Source: a virus. From it: a DNA stretch of 30,266 nucleotides. Shown here piece by piece: positions 1 through 8,460 of this stretch. The stretch is from the IMG/VR virus record IMGVR_UViG_3300030107_000331, positions 1-30,266 of that record; one strand, written 5' to 3'. Under the pieces are notes generated by a model that searched no databases, was not told the origin of the DNA, and saw nothing but the letters and a program-made list of their open reading frames with translations. Position numbers and translations under genes: made by a program. How positions within the stretch are numbered: the first letter of the stretch is position 1; each line of letters opens with the position of its first letter.

Positions 1-1
1 T

Positions 2-973
2 GTATGGTCTTTACAAGAACAGTATGATTATAAAAGAGGTGCTAACTGGCCTTTAATACCTTTTGGTTATTTAAGTGGAGGAGTAAGTGATTTAGGTTTA
101 TTTTGTTCTGCTTTTTCTGCTGCACAAGGAACAGATGTTTTAGATTTTGTTACCATTTCAACAACAGGTGATGCTGCTGATTTTGGAGACTCAACAGCTA
201 ATAAATATTATGTACAAAGTCATGGAAATGCTACAAGAGGTATTACTGCTTATGGCGGTGGTGGCGGCACTGGTACTATTGATTATGTAGAATTTGCAAC
301 TAAAGGAAATGCTGCAGACTTTGGAGATACTGCCACTGCTTTTGGTGCTCAACTAGGAGGTGGTTGTGGTAATAATACTAGAGGTGTTTTTGGAGGAGCA
401 ACTGCAAACAACTCTGATATAATGGAGTATGTTACAATGGCATCTCTTGGAAACGGAACAGATTTTGGTAATCTATCCCAAGCTAGAGCTAGGCTAACAG
501 CAACAAGTTCAACTACAAGAGGGGTATTTGCAGGTGGATTTACAGCTAGTGCAAATTATGTAGATACAATAGATTATATAACTATAGGTAGTACAGGTAA
601 CGCTACAGACTTTGGTAATTTATCTTCTGGCCGTACTTTTTTAGCAGGAGCAGCTTCAGCTACAAGAGGTGTATTTGCAGGAGGTTATAGGGATGGTGCA
701 GGAAATCAACAAAATACAATAGATTATATTACTATAGGTTCAACTGGTAATGCAACAGACTTTGGAGATTTAACTGCTGCAAGGTCTGGGCCTGCAGGAA
801 CATCAAATGCTACAAGAGCTATATTTGGTGGTGGAGATGAAGGTAGTGCTGTTAATACAATAGAATATATAACTATAGGATCAACAGGTGATGCATCAGA
901 TTTTGGTGATCTTACTATAGTTAAACGATGGGGCGATGCAGTTGGTTCTGCAACAGCAGCAGGAGCAGCATAA
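2..973 (+). CDS. Tail fibre / receptor-binding protein with beta-propeller-like repeats (5' partial)
   Basis: The frame is open from base 2 to the stop at 971-973, so the start lies before the window; 323 residues are visible. It begins with VWSLQEQYDYKRGANWP, similar to junctions seen in phage fibre proteins. Six units of about 47-50 residues follow, each with a core like DYITIGSTGNATDFG and a segment like TRGVFAGG; the cores start near bases 140, 284, 428, 575, 728 and 869. Such Gly-rich units are common in marine phage fibres and resemble kelch or galactose-oxidase blades. I infer a tail fibre or adhesin that contacts the host surface. The repeats become more alike toward the C-terminus, which suggests recent duplication. 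The repeat structure is certain; the fold and receptor role are inferred. Confidence 0.8.
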   Translation, partial: VWSLQEQYDYKRGANWPLIPFGYLSGGVSDLGLFCSAFSAAQGTDVLDFVTISTTGDAADFGDSTANKYYVQSHGNATRGITAYGGGGGTGTIDYVEFATKGNAADFGDTATAFGAQLGGGCGNNTRGVFGGATANNSDIMEYVTMASLGNGTDFGNLSQARARLTATSSTTRGVFAGGFTASANYVDTIDYITIGSTGNATDFGNLSSGRTFLAGAASATRGVFAGGYRDGAGNQQNTIDYITIGSTGNATDFGDLTAARSGPAGTSNATRAIFGGGDEGSAVNTIEYITIGSTGDASDFGDLTIVKRWGDAVGSATAAGAA

Positions 974-1040
974 ACACTTGCAATATTTAACAATATATGA
1001 TATAACTCAATAAAAGCAATAATAAACGGAGTTACAGTAA

Positions 1041-1880
1041 ATGTCAAACACAGAACTAGCTATTACTACTACACTAAACGAAGCACTACCTACTGCTGCC
1101 CCTGAGTATAAATCTATGTTGACTAACATCTCTGAGAAGATGCCAGCAGTCACACAGGCCACCAGCAACTTCCATAAGTCACACAGTCAGTTTATGGGAG
1201 TTACACTAGACGTAACAGCTATCACACCCATACGCAGCATCAAGCATACACTAGCTGAGATAGACAAAACAAGAAGTGCCTTACAAGAAGCTTATGTAAA
1301 CTTACGCAAGAAAGAAAACAAATTAAAAAAGAAAGAACTTAAATTACTAGAGTGTACAGATGAGTTAGACCGTGAGTTACTAGAGATACAAATACTAGAG
1401 ATACAGGGTCACTTAGAAGGTACACGGAATGCAGTACAGGGTGCTGTACGTAAGATGAACTTTTTTACTAATCAGTATGACAATTTGATGAAGAAGATAG
1501 GTAAAGAAGAACTGACAGAGGAAGACTACGAGTTAGAAGAAGCACGTTACCACATTATGACTTGTATGAAGCAAGCATTAAATAGTGCAAGACCTAGAAA
1601 TGGTGTGATTGACGAAGGTAACATGATCTACTTGTTTGACTTAGGTATCAATGCAGCCCAAGCTCAAGCAGAAGTATTCTCTTATCTTAACTGGGAGAAT
1701 GAATTAGTTACAAAAGGCAAAGCCCCAGAGCATCATCACACAGTACAGTGGCTTGAAGGTTGTGCAGATAAATGGGCAGGGTGTCCTGCAGCGTTTGCTA
1801 ACAGTAGAGGGTTTGATGTATTTGATCCTACTTCGTTAGCTAACACCCCACAAATAGAGGATAAAAAAGATGCCGTATAA
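1041..1880 (+). CDS. Coiled-coil phage protein, probably structural
   Basis: 279 aa of unrecognised function. The start has GGAG nine bases upstream. Residues about 70-150 are rich in K, E and L with heptad-like spacing (RKKENKLKKKELKLLECTDELDRE is part of it), indicating a long coiled coil. The C-terminal third holds two Trp-rich stretches and a HHH triplet (residues about 230-233). It lies directly after the fibre gene and overlaps the next gene by 11 nt, so it is probably co-transcribed with tail genes. A tail accessory, chaperone or connector role is possible but nothing in the sequence decides between them. Confidence 0.75.
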   Translation: MSNTELAITTTLNEALPTAAPEYKSMLTNISEKMPAVTQATSNFHKSHSQFMGVTLDVTAITPIRSIKHTLAEIDKTRSALQEAYVNLRKKENKLKKKELKLLECTDELDRELLEIQILEIQGHLEGTRNAVQGAVRKMNFFTNQYDNLMKKIGKEELTEEDYELEEARYHIMTCMKQALNSARPRNGVIDEGNMIYLFDLGINAAQAQAEVFSYLNWENELVTKGKAPEHHHTVQWLEGCADKWAGCPAAFANSRGFDVFDPTSLANTPQIEDKKDAV

Positions 1881-2214
1881 AGTAGTAAGATATAGGTTAG
1901 AGTCAAATGGCACAATACCTACATGGTTAAAGTTTGGCGTATCTCAAGCTACAGGCGGTATGTACCCTGTAGCTGATGCAGGTACAGCTAGTCCTCAAGA
2001 TTGGATTATGATAGGTATAGCTAACGATGGTGCAGATATATCTGATGCCGTTGAACACATTACAACACAATCAAATTTACAAACTTATTTATCCACACAA
2101 GCCTCTGCTAATAGTTGGACAGATAAAGATGCAAATGGTAATAATGTTTCGTTTGATGCAGCAGCCCATGCTACTAGAGTCTGGAATGATTTAAATACAC
2201 TTAATGGAGGTTAG
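1870..2214 (+). CDS. Small conserved phage hypothetical protein
   Basis: 114 aa. The ATG lies 11 nt inside the preceding gene and has GAGG about nine bases upstream. The protein is neutral to acidic, with no membrane segment or Cys motif. Its N-terminal part reads like a beta-rich domain (YKVVRYRLESNGTIPTWLKFGVS) and its C-terminal half is helix-prone with several Trp. It sits among tail and virion genes, so a minor virion role is the simplest guess. I do not recognise the family. Confidence 0.7.
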   Translation: MPYKVVRYRLESNGTIPTWLKFGVSQATGGMYPVADAGTASPQDWIMIGIANDGADISDAVEHITTQSNLQTYLSTQASANSWTDKDANGNNVSFDAAAHATRVWNDLNTLNGG

Positions 2215-2216
2215 CT

Positions 2217-2462
2217 ATGGCAGACCTAACAGAAGAACAATTAGAAGCAATGTTAGATCGTGCAGCTAAAAAGGGTGCTGCAGAGGCTCTTCGTGAAGTA
2301 GGTTTGCAAGATGAAGATGCAGCAAATGATATTAAAGAAATGCGAGGTCTACTAGACGCTTGGAGATTGACTAAAAGAAGTATGTGGTCTACAACAGTAA
2401 AAATGGGAACAGTAGCCATATTAACATTTATAGCAACAGCAGTCTGGATGACATTTAAGTAA
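2217..2462 (+). CDS. Small C-terminally anchored membrane protein (DUF6127-like; possible holin)
   Basis: 81 aa, two bases after the previous stop, with a strong GGAGG before the ATG. Residues 1-57 are helical and charged, with the stretch IKEMRGLLDAWRLTKR; residues about 62-79 (MGTVAILTFIATAVWMTF) form a single hydrophobic segment. The Asp/Glu-rich helix with a LLDAWR motif before one C-terminal membrane span recalls the DUF6127 family, from memory. A single-span membrane protein of this size next to tail genes could be a holin or a spanin-like factor, but the cell wall hydrolase lies elsewhere on the other strand, so the lysis role is only a possibility. Confidence 0.7.
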   Translation: MADLTEEQLEAMLDRAAKKGAAEALREVGLQDEDAANDIKEMRGLLDAWRLTKRSMWSTTVKMGTVAILTFIATAVWMTFK

Positions 2463-2485
2463 TACAAGCGTAGGGGAGAACGCTT

Positions 2486-2947
2486 TTGATTGATCCAGTA
2501 ACTGCAATTTCTGCAGCTAGTGCTGCATTTGGAATTTTAAAACAAGGAATATCTGTTGGAAAAGACCTTCAAGATATGGGTGGTCAGTTATCTCAATGGG
2601 CAGGAGCAATAGCAGATTTAGATTTTGCTGATCGTCAATGTCAAAAACCTCCTTGGTATAAAGCATTAGGTGGTGGTGTTGAAGCACAAGCAATGGAAAT
2701 ATTTGCAGCTAAAACTAAAGCTGCAGCAATGAGAAAAGAATTAAAAAGTTATATTTCTGCAATGTATGGGCCTAGTAAATGGGAAGAAATACTAGAAATA
2801 GAAGCACAATTAAGAAAACAAAAACGAGAACACGAGCACAGACAAATGGAAATTAAACAGGCAATAATAGAGTGGACTGCAGGTGGAATATTGTTTGCCA
2901 TATGTATGACAGCTTTGCTTGGTTTGATATGGATAGGAACTAAATAA
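2486..2947 (+). CDS. Phage protein with coiled coil and C-terminal membrane segment
   Basis: 153 aa starting at a TTG codon with AGGGGAG about nine bases upstream; no ATG gives a plausible longer form. The N-terminus (MIDPVTAISAASAAFGILKQGI) is Ala-rich and amphipathic, the centre (about 85-125) is a charged coiled coil, and residues about 133-150 form a membrane helix. This arrangement is frequent in proteins found beside internal virion proteins of marine podoviruses, so a role in the tail or ejection complex is suggested. It ends in TAATG, sharing one base with the next start, which implies translational coupling. Function is not otherwise known to me. Confidence 0.75.
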   Translation: MIDPVTAISAASAAFGILKQGISVGKDLQDMGGQLSQWAGAIADLDFADRQCQKPPWYKALGGGVEAQAMEIFAAKTKAAAMRKELKSYISAMYGPSKWEEILEIEAQLRKQKREHEHRQMEIKQAIIEWTAGGILFAICMTALLGLIWIGTK

Positions 2948-5900
2948 TGATACAATTTAAAGGATTTAAACCTCAAGCTATGCAACGTATCGCTGGCACT
3001 CTAGGGTATCAAGGAGACATGGAAGGTTTTAAAGATTACCTAGATCAAAATCCTGACAAGATGCAACAGATGGGTATGTATCAACAAAAAGCTCTTGAAA
3101 TGGTTAATGGTGGTATGGTTCAATACTTAGCTAATGGTGGTTCTCCTTCTTCTTCAGTTGATCCTGCTACAGGTGCGGCAGTTGATCCTGTTACAGGAAT
3201 TCCAATTACATCTGCAGAACAAATGTCAGAAGATCAAACTGTTCAACCAGCAGCACCACAACCAACAGCACCTGAACCTGCACCACAGCCAGAAACAACA
3301 CCTGTAACACAATTTGATCCTCGTGATGCAATTTCTGATCCAGCTATACAGCCTTTTACACCAACTCAACCTGATCTTAGTACAACTTTTAAACCAATGA
3401 CAAAAGATGAAATTCTTGTTGAACGGTATGGTTGGACTATGGGAGCAGATGGTATAGCAACTCCACCTACAACTCAACAGCCAACAGAACCTTTACCTAG
3501 AGAAGATACTATAGAAAGAGGAATACCATCTCAACCACCAGAGCCTATTGGTCGAAGACCTGCTCCCACCGATCCTTTACCTGATGATTTTGACCCTGAA
3601 CCTTTACCTGATTATGATCCAGCGTCAGGCCCACCAGAACCTACTAGTTTTATAAATCCTGTAACAGGAGAACCAGAAGTAGACATAAACCTTAGTGGTC
3701 GCACATGGGGTGATTTAACATGGGCAGCACATTCAGATAAAGGTATTAATATGCTACTGCAGTCTGGTAAATTACCTGCTGATCCTAGTACATATGAAGT
3801 ATCTGGTGGAAGAGAAAATTGGATATTTACTTTTCCAAATGGTGCTAAAACTGTAGTTAATAGAGCAAGACAAAGTAATGCTGAAGCAACATTAAAATCT
3901 GAAATAGTACCTGTTATAAACAAATTAAAAGAAACTCCAACATATAAACAATTTCAAAAAGAAGAAGACATTTATCGTGACTATCTTGGCAAAGGAACCA
4001 CAGAAGATGTAATTAGAGACTTAGAAAATATTGAAACCGAATATGGTAAAGCCAATGACAGTGTACAACAACAACAAATAGAACTTGAAAGACTAAAAAA
4101 ACTAGCTGAAGATAACCCAGATAATCCATACTATACCGATCTTGTAAATAATAAAGTAGAAGAACTTGCAGATAGTATGGAGCGTGTTAACGATTTACAA
4201 CCTGCATATATTTCTGCCCGAAGAACAGTTAAAGATATAACTAAATCTCGCTTTGAAGACCCTTCAGAATTTATAACTGAAGAATTGGGTACTAAAGCAG
4301 TTGCTGCAAAAACAGAAATGACAGATGAACAAGACATTGCTGAAGGCACAGGACGATTAACTAGCGTAGGACAAGGCACAACAACAAGAGCTGATGCTTT
4401 TGATGCAGATACAGCAGATACTGCTAGAGCTTTTGGTGTAAGGCCAGATAAAGTAACTGATACAGCAGAGGAAAAATTAAAAACATTAGATGCACAAACA
4501 CAAGAAGACCTTACACGAGAAGTAGAGGCACAAACAGGAACTATAAGACCTGAAGGTATAGCTGATGAAGCTATTAAAATAGGTTTAGATCGTATTGAAC
4601 GTGCAGTTAATCCTACAGATTTAGAAGTTACAAAAAATCAACTTGCAGAAGTTAAAGGTAAAGAGTTAAAATCAATAGAAGCTAACATTTCTATATCTGA
4701 TAGACTAAAAAAGATTGTAGCTCAAACAAGTACAGTTGATCCTAAAGAACTACCACCACCTGCTAAGATTTCAGACAGTATAATGCGAAGTGTACAGTCA
4801 TTAAAAGAAACTGATCCTAGCCTGTCAGAAGAAACTACAAATTACATAGCTGCAAAAATGGAAGCATTTACTGTAGATGCTGGTACACTTGCAGTGGCAA
4901 TGCAAGGTGAAGTTAGAGCACAAGCAACTGTACAAGGCCAACTCTCTAGTCTTATGAAAAGTTTTGACAATGGTACTCCTGCATGGGCTGCAGGGGCTAT
5001 ACGTGCAGCTAACCAAGCTATGTTATCTCGTGGTATGGGAGCCTCTTCTATGGCTGCTGAAGCTATTGTGCAAGCTGCTATGGAAAGTGCCTTACCCATT
5101 GCACAACAAGATGCACAAATATTTGCAGCAATGGACATGGCTAATTTAGAGAATAGACAAAAGGTGTCTTTAACTAATGCTGCTGCACAACAAGGTTTAT
5201 CGTTGCAGAATTTAAGCAACGAACAACAGATGAACCTGCAAAATAGTGTGCAATCATTTGACCTACAGAAAGTTAATTTATCTAACAGGCAAAGCGTAGA
5301 GTTAGCTAATGCACAAATTAGAACTAGCTTACAAGGTAAAGTGTTAGACAATACACAACAGTCTAATATTATAACTGCAGCTAGGTACGCTGAACAAGCT
5401 AACCTAAACTTAAATAATAAACAACAAGCTGTTTTACAAGATAATGTAGGTGAACTACAAACTAACTTAGCTGATGCCAGTGCAAGACAACAATCTTATA
5501 TTACCAGCGCTAATCTTGCACAAGCTTTACAAGGTCAAGTATTAACTAACGATCAACAAGTAGCTATTGGTAATGCTGCACGTTATTCTGATGCAGCTAA
5601 TCTTAACTTTACTTCAGATCAACAAGAAGTTTTACATAACTCTTCATTGATGCAGACTATTGGATTAGCTGAACTTAATGCTACGCAAGCAACTACACTA
5701 CAAAATGCAGCAAACTTTGCATCTATGGATATGGCTGAACTTACTAATCAGCAACAAGCACAAGTTCTTAATGCACAAAACTTTTTACAACTTGACTTAG
5801 CTAATCTAAGTAATGAGCAACAAGTAGCTATATTTAAAGCACAAGCTATTCAACAAACTCTTCTATCTGATCAAGCATCTGTAAATGCATCTAGGCAATT

Positions 5901-6432
5901 CAATGCTACAACACAAACACAAGTAGATCAGTTTAATGTTAATTTAAAAACACAAGTTGAACAGTTTAATCAAGCTCAAAAAACTGCTATATCACAGTTT
6001 AATGCTGGACAAGCTGATGCTATGGAACAATTTAATGTTTCACAATCTAATGCAGCAGATCAGTTTAATGCACAGAATGAATTAGTTATAGCACAATCTA
6101 ATGCTACATGGCGTAGAGAAGTAGCAGCCGCAGAAACAGCCGCACAAAATAGAATGAATGAAATAAATGCTAAAGCTGCTCTTGACATGCAAGCTAAAGC
6201 ATATGATAATATGTGGCAACATTATGGCGATCAAATGGATAATGCATATAAATCTTATGAAAATGAAGAAGATCGTGCAAGTGCATATGCTATAGCTCAA
6301 TTAGAATCTGATACTGATTTAGCTCAACAAGAAGCAGCACTTGATGCAAGTGCCTCTGCATCATTAGGTGGTCTTGCGGCAACGTTACTTACAGGTGATC
6401 TTTCTAGCGGTATACTTGGTGGAATATTTTAA
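2947..6432 (+). CDS. Large repeat-rich virion protein (1161 aa) with long hendecad coiled coil
   Basis: The N-terminal 50 residues are a compact helical domain (FKGFKPQAMQRIAGTLGYQG). Residues about 60-235 are Pro/Thr/Gln-rich and probably disordered. Residues about 300-730 are mixed helical, acidic and Lys-rich. Residues 734-975 are eleven consecutive 22-residue units of the form LxNxQQ...L.NA, and residues 976-1052 are seven 11-residue units ending in QFN (QSN in the last). A Gly/Ala-rich hydrophobic tail (SLGGLAATLLTG...GILGGIF) closes the protein. The size and position among tail genes suggest an internal virion (ejection) protein or a tail rod. The family is not recognised by name. The start shares one base with the preceding stop. 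Minus-strand ORFs within it are shadows. Confidence 0.85.
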   Translation: MIQFKGFKPQAMQRIAGTLGYQGDMEGFKDYLDQNPDKMQQMGMYQQKALEMVNGGMVQYLANGGSPSSSVDPATGAAVDPVTGIPITSAEQMSEDQTVQPAAPQPTAPEPAPQPETTPVTQFDPRDAISDPAIQPFTPTQPDLSTTFKPMTKDEILVERYGWTMGADGIATPPTTQQPTEPLPREDTIERGIPSQPPEPIGRRPAPTDPLPDDFDPEPLPDYDPASGPPEPTSFINPVTGEPEVDINLSGRTWGDLTWAAHSDKGINMLLQSGKLPADPSTYEVSGGRENWIFTFPNGAKTVVNRARQSNAEATLKSEIVPVINKLKETPTYKQFQKEEDIYRDYLGKGTTEDVIRDLENIETEYGKANDSVQQQQIELERLKKLAEDNPDNPYYTDLVNNKVEELADSMERVNDLQPAYISARRTVKDITKSRFEDPSEFITEELGTKAVAAKTEMTDEQDIAEGTGRLTSVGQGTTTRADAFDADTADTARAFGVRPDKVTDTAEEKLKTLDAQTQEDLTREVEAQTGTIRPEGIADEAIKIGLDRIERAVNPTDLEVTKNQLAEVKGKELKSIEANISISDRLKKIVAQTSTVDPKELPPPAKISDSIMRSVQSLKETDPSLSEETTNYIAAKMEAFTVDAGTLAVAMQGEVRAQATVQGQLSSLMKSFDNGTPAWAAGAIRAANQAMLSRGMGASSMAAEAIVQAAMESALPIAQQDAQIFAAMDMANLENRQKVSLTNAAAQQGLSLQNLSNEQQMNLQNSVQSFDLQKVNLSNRQSVELANAQIRTSLQGKVLDNTQQSNIITAARYAEQANLNLNNKQQAVLQDNVGELQTNLADASARQQSYITSANLAQALQGQVLTNDQQVAIGNAARYSDAANLNFTSDQQEVLHNSSLMQTIGLAELNATQATTLQNAANFASMDMAELTNQQQAQVLNAQNFLQLDLANLSNEQQVAIFKAQAIQQTLLSDQASVNASRQFNATTQTQVDQFNVNLKTQVEQFNQAQKTAISQFNAGQADAMEQFNVSQSNAADQFNAQNELVIAQSNATWRREVAAAETAAQNRMNEINAKAALDMQAKAYDNMWQHYGDQMDNAYKSYENEEDRASAYAIAQLESDTDLAQQEAALDASASASLGGLAATLLTGDLSSGILGGIF
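5146..6102 (+). repeat. Tandem 22-residue (11 copies) and 11-residue (7 copies) coding repeats
   Basis: Counting codons, bases 5146-5871 encode exactly eleven 22-residue units (for example LSNEQQMNLQNSVQSFDLQKVN) without a single insertion or deletion. They pass in register into seven 11-residue units at 5872-6102. In the latter, the CAA/CAG of QFN recurs every 33 bases at 5896, 5929, 5962, 5995, 6028 and 6061. Copies differ in DNA sequence while keeping length, so selection on protein periodicity maintains them. An 11-residue period corresponds to three helical turns and is typical of right-handed or straight coiled coils. Confidence 0.9.
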
Positions 6433-6442
6433 ATAGGAGAAT

Positions 6443-6664
6443 ATGATGGAAACTAATCCAGCTAAAAGAGTTTATATAAACTATATGAACAATAGAATAT
6501 CAAGTGCTAATAAACCTGCAGAACCTAAACCTAGAGGTATCATGGGTATGTCTCGTACACAACCTGAACAACAAAAGAAACCACAACAACCTATGGAAAG
6601 AGCACAAGAAATGTTTAATCAGATACGTGATCAAAGAAAGAAAATGAGCAATGGAAGAGCCTAA
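6443..6664 (+). CDS. Small basic, Gln/Pro-rich phage protein
   Basis: 73 aa (or 72 if the second ATG at 6446 is used; that one lies a better six bases from AGGAG, the first only three). It is basic and low in complexity in the middle (QPEQQKKPQQPME), with a helical basic C-terminus (MFNQIRDQRKKMSNGRA). It sits between two virion genes and overlaps the next by 14 nt. A scaffold, DNA-binding or linker role is conceivable; I do not recognise it. Confidence 0.65.
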   Translation: MMETNPAKRVYINYMNNRISSANKPAEPKPRGIMGMSRTQPEQQKKPQQPMERAQEMFNQIRDQRKKMSNGRA

Positions 6665-7175
6665 CTTTGAAAGACATATACCAGGCCAAAGTTTAACTAG
6701 TGAACTAGGCCAGTATCCTTGGCAAAGACCTGCACGATATACCACTGTAGATGACGCAATGGATTTTTATGCTAAACGTATAATGAACCCAGTGTTTCGT
6801 GATCAAATAGCTGAGACTATGGAGCTTGGTGTACCTCTTACATCTATTGCAAATGCTTTGCAAGGTAATGGAGTTATGATGGGCTTACATACTATTGATG
6901 TAGGTGTTCTTATATTGCCAGTGATTATGGAAATGTTAGCTTATGTAGGTGACGAAGAAGGTGTTGATTATGTTATGGGTACAGAGTTAGAAGAACCTGA
7001 TGAAGATAAGTTTAGAGATTCTACTATAGCTTTAGCTATGAAGAAGGTTAAGTCTAAGATGGAAGCTGCAGGTGATGCACCTATGGAAGACACAGAGCCT
7101 ATGATGGATGAAGAACCTGCAGAGGTGGAGCCTACAGATACGCCCCCTACAGGCTTGATGGCAAGGAGAGTTTAA
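6651..7175 (+). CDS. Conserved phage virion-region protein, 174 aa
   Basis: It starts inside the preceding gene, without a strong Shine-Dalgarno, so translation probably depends on coupling. The N-terminus (HIPGQSLTSELGQYPWQRPARYTTVDDAM) resembles a motif in structural-region proteins of marine phages as I recall them. Residues about 40-105 are helical with a hydrophobic stretch (GLHTIDVGVLILPVIMEMLAYV) that could be buried or membrane-associated. Residues about 110-170 are strongly acidic and Pro-rich, so probably disordered. The gene ends one base before the next start. No function can be assigned. Confidence 0.75.
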   Translation: MEEPNFERHIPGQSLTSELGQYPWQRPARYTTVDDAMDFYAKRIMNPVFRDQIAETMELGVPLTSIANALQGNGVMMGLHTIDVGVLILPVIMEMLAYVGDEEGVDYVMGTELEEPDEDKFRDSTIALAMKKVKSKMEAAGDAPMEDTEPMMDEEPAEVEPTDTPPTGLMARRV

Positions 7176-7176
7176 T

Positions 7177-8457
7177 ATGGCATTTAATTTTTTGCAGTTT
7201 GCAGGTGGGTTTGCAGATGTTGTTGTAGAAAAAGTAAAAGCTGAAGAAGCGCAAGCTCGTGAAGACGAGTCATGGGATAGACGATTTCAAAAACAACAGG
7301 ACGCTATCAACGCTAGAACTCGTGGTCAAGCAAGACGTGATAGGGAAAAAGCTGCAGAGGAAATGTTAGGTGAATTACTTTCGTTGGGATACACAGAGGA
7401 AGAAGCAAATTATGCTGTATCTAGTGGAAAAGGAACATATAATATTTGGAAAAAATTTGGATTGGACGCTGTAACGAAAGGTGTTACAGGTAGTAGTCTA
7501 CTTAACGCACATGACAAGTTAAAACAACCTCAACCTCGAACTCGCTACAAGATAGGGGAGGAAATAATAAACGATGCTCAAAAAACTCTTGAAGGAACTA
7601 ACTCACCACAAATTATACCTACTACTCTTGCACCTTTTTCTTTTAATCCAAAGTCTGTAGCTGCTTTGTACACACCACTTGATGATACTGACATTAGTTT
7701 GGATATGCAACTTTCTAACAATACACAACGACAGTTAAAATTAATTCAAGATACTAATGCTCCTGATTATGATAATAAAATAAAAGCGTTAAGAGAAGAA
7801 GAAACTTTTTTGTTAAATCAAATTGGTAAGTTAGCTGATACAAAAAGAAAAGAGTCAAATACTAATCAACCAGTTAATGTAACAGAACATAATACTTTAA
7901 ATAATATTATAGGTAAAAATCATCTTTACGCTATTCGAAGAGCAGGTTTTAGAGTTGATGCTGAAACACAATTTATGGAGGCTTTTGAAGGCAAAGAAGG
8001 AAGAGGTTTTTCTGCTCAACTAGAATCTGTTGACCTTATGGAGAAAACAATATCATCTCTCGGTGATTTTGCTGTTGACAGATTAGCCGCAGAAAAAGTA
8101 GTTGTTCTTAAAGGATTAGAAAGACATGGAAAAAGTGAGTACTATAAATCTATAACTCCTTCAGTAGATAGTAATGGCGTTGTACAGAAAGATAATAATG
8201 GACAATTTAAAATGCAAGGAAAACCATTACAAAAGTTTGATAGTTTTACAGATTTTAATAATGCTATTGTAGCAGGTGGAATGATAAAAATTGGAGAACC
8301 TGTTTTAGTGCCAAACGCAAATGGTACTGGTTATATAATAAGTATATTTACTAATGTTCTAAATAAAAATGCATTTCCTATGTTTGAAGGTGTTGATCCT
8401 ATAACCCTACCTGTATATTCTTTTACTATTCCATCATTAATTGAAGGTGGAAATTAA
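7177..8457 (+). CDS. Putative internal virion / tail protein, 426 aa
   Basis: The ATG has AAGGAGAG upstream. The first about 90 residues form a highly charged helix (DESWDRRFQKQQDAINARTRGQARRDREKAAEEM), followed by mixed helical sequence and, from about residue 300, a beta-prone domain. No catalytic motif, signal peptide or membrane span is visible. It lies between a small acidic virion-region protein and the 1242-aa protein, three bases before the latter, so it probably belongs to the same internal or tail complex. I do not recognise the family. Confidence 0.75.
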   Translation: MAFNFLQFAGGFADVVVEKVKAEEAQAREDESWDRRFQKQQDAINARTRGQARRDREKAAEEMLGELLSLGYTEEEANYAVSSGKGTYNIWKKFGLDAVTKGVTGSSLLNAHDKLKQPQPRTRYKIGEEIINDAQKTLEGTNSPQIIPTTLAPFSFNPKSVAALYTPLDDTDISLDMQLSNNTQRQLKLIQDTNAPDYDNKIKALREEETFLLNQIGKLADTKRKESNTNQPVNVTEHNTLNNIIGKNHLYAIRRAGFRVDAETQFMEAFEGKEGRGFSAQLESVDLMEKTISSLGDFAVDRLAAEKVVVLKGLERHGKSEYYKSITPSVDSNGVVQKDNNGQFKMQGKPLQKFDSFTDFNNAIVAGGMIKIGEPVLVPNANGTGYIISIFTNVLNKNAFPMFEGVDPITLPVYSFTIPSLIEGGN

Positions 8458-8460
8458 AAT

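Noticed and set aside
4842-5351. 169-aa minus-strand ORF opposite the large virion protein
   Set aside because: It is Cys-rich with no ribosome site and lies antisense to a clearly coding frame with strong protein periodicity.
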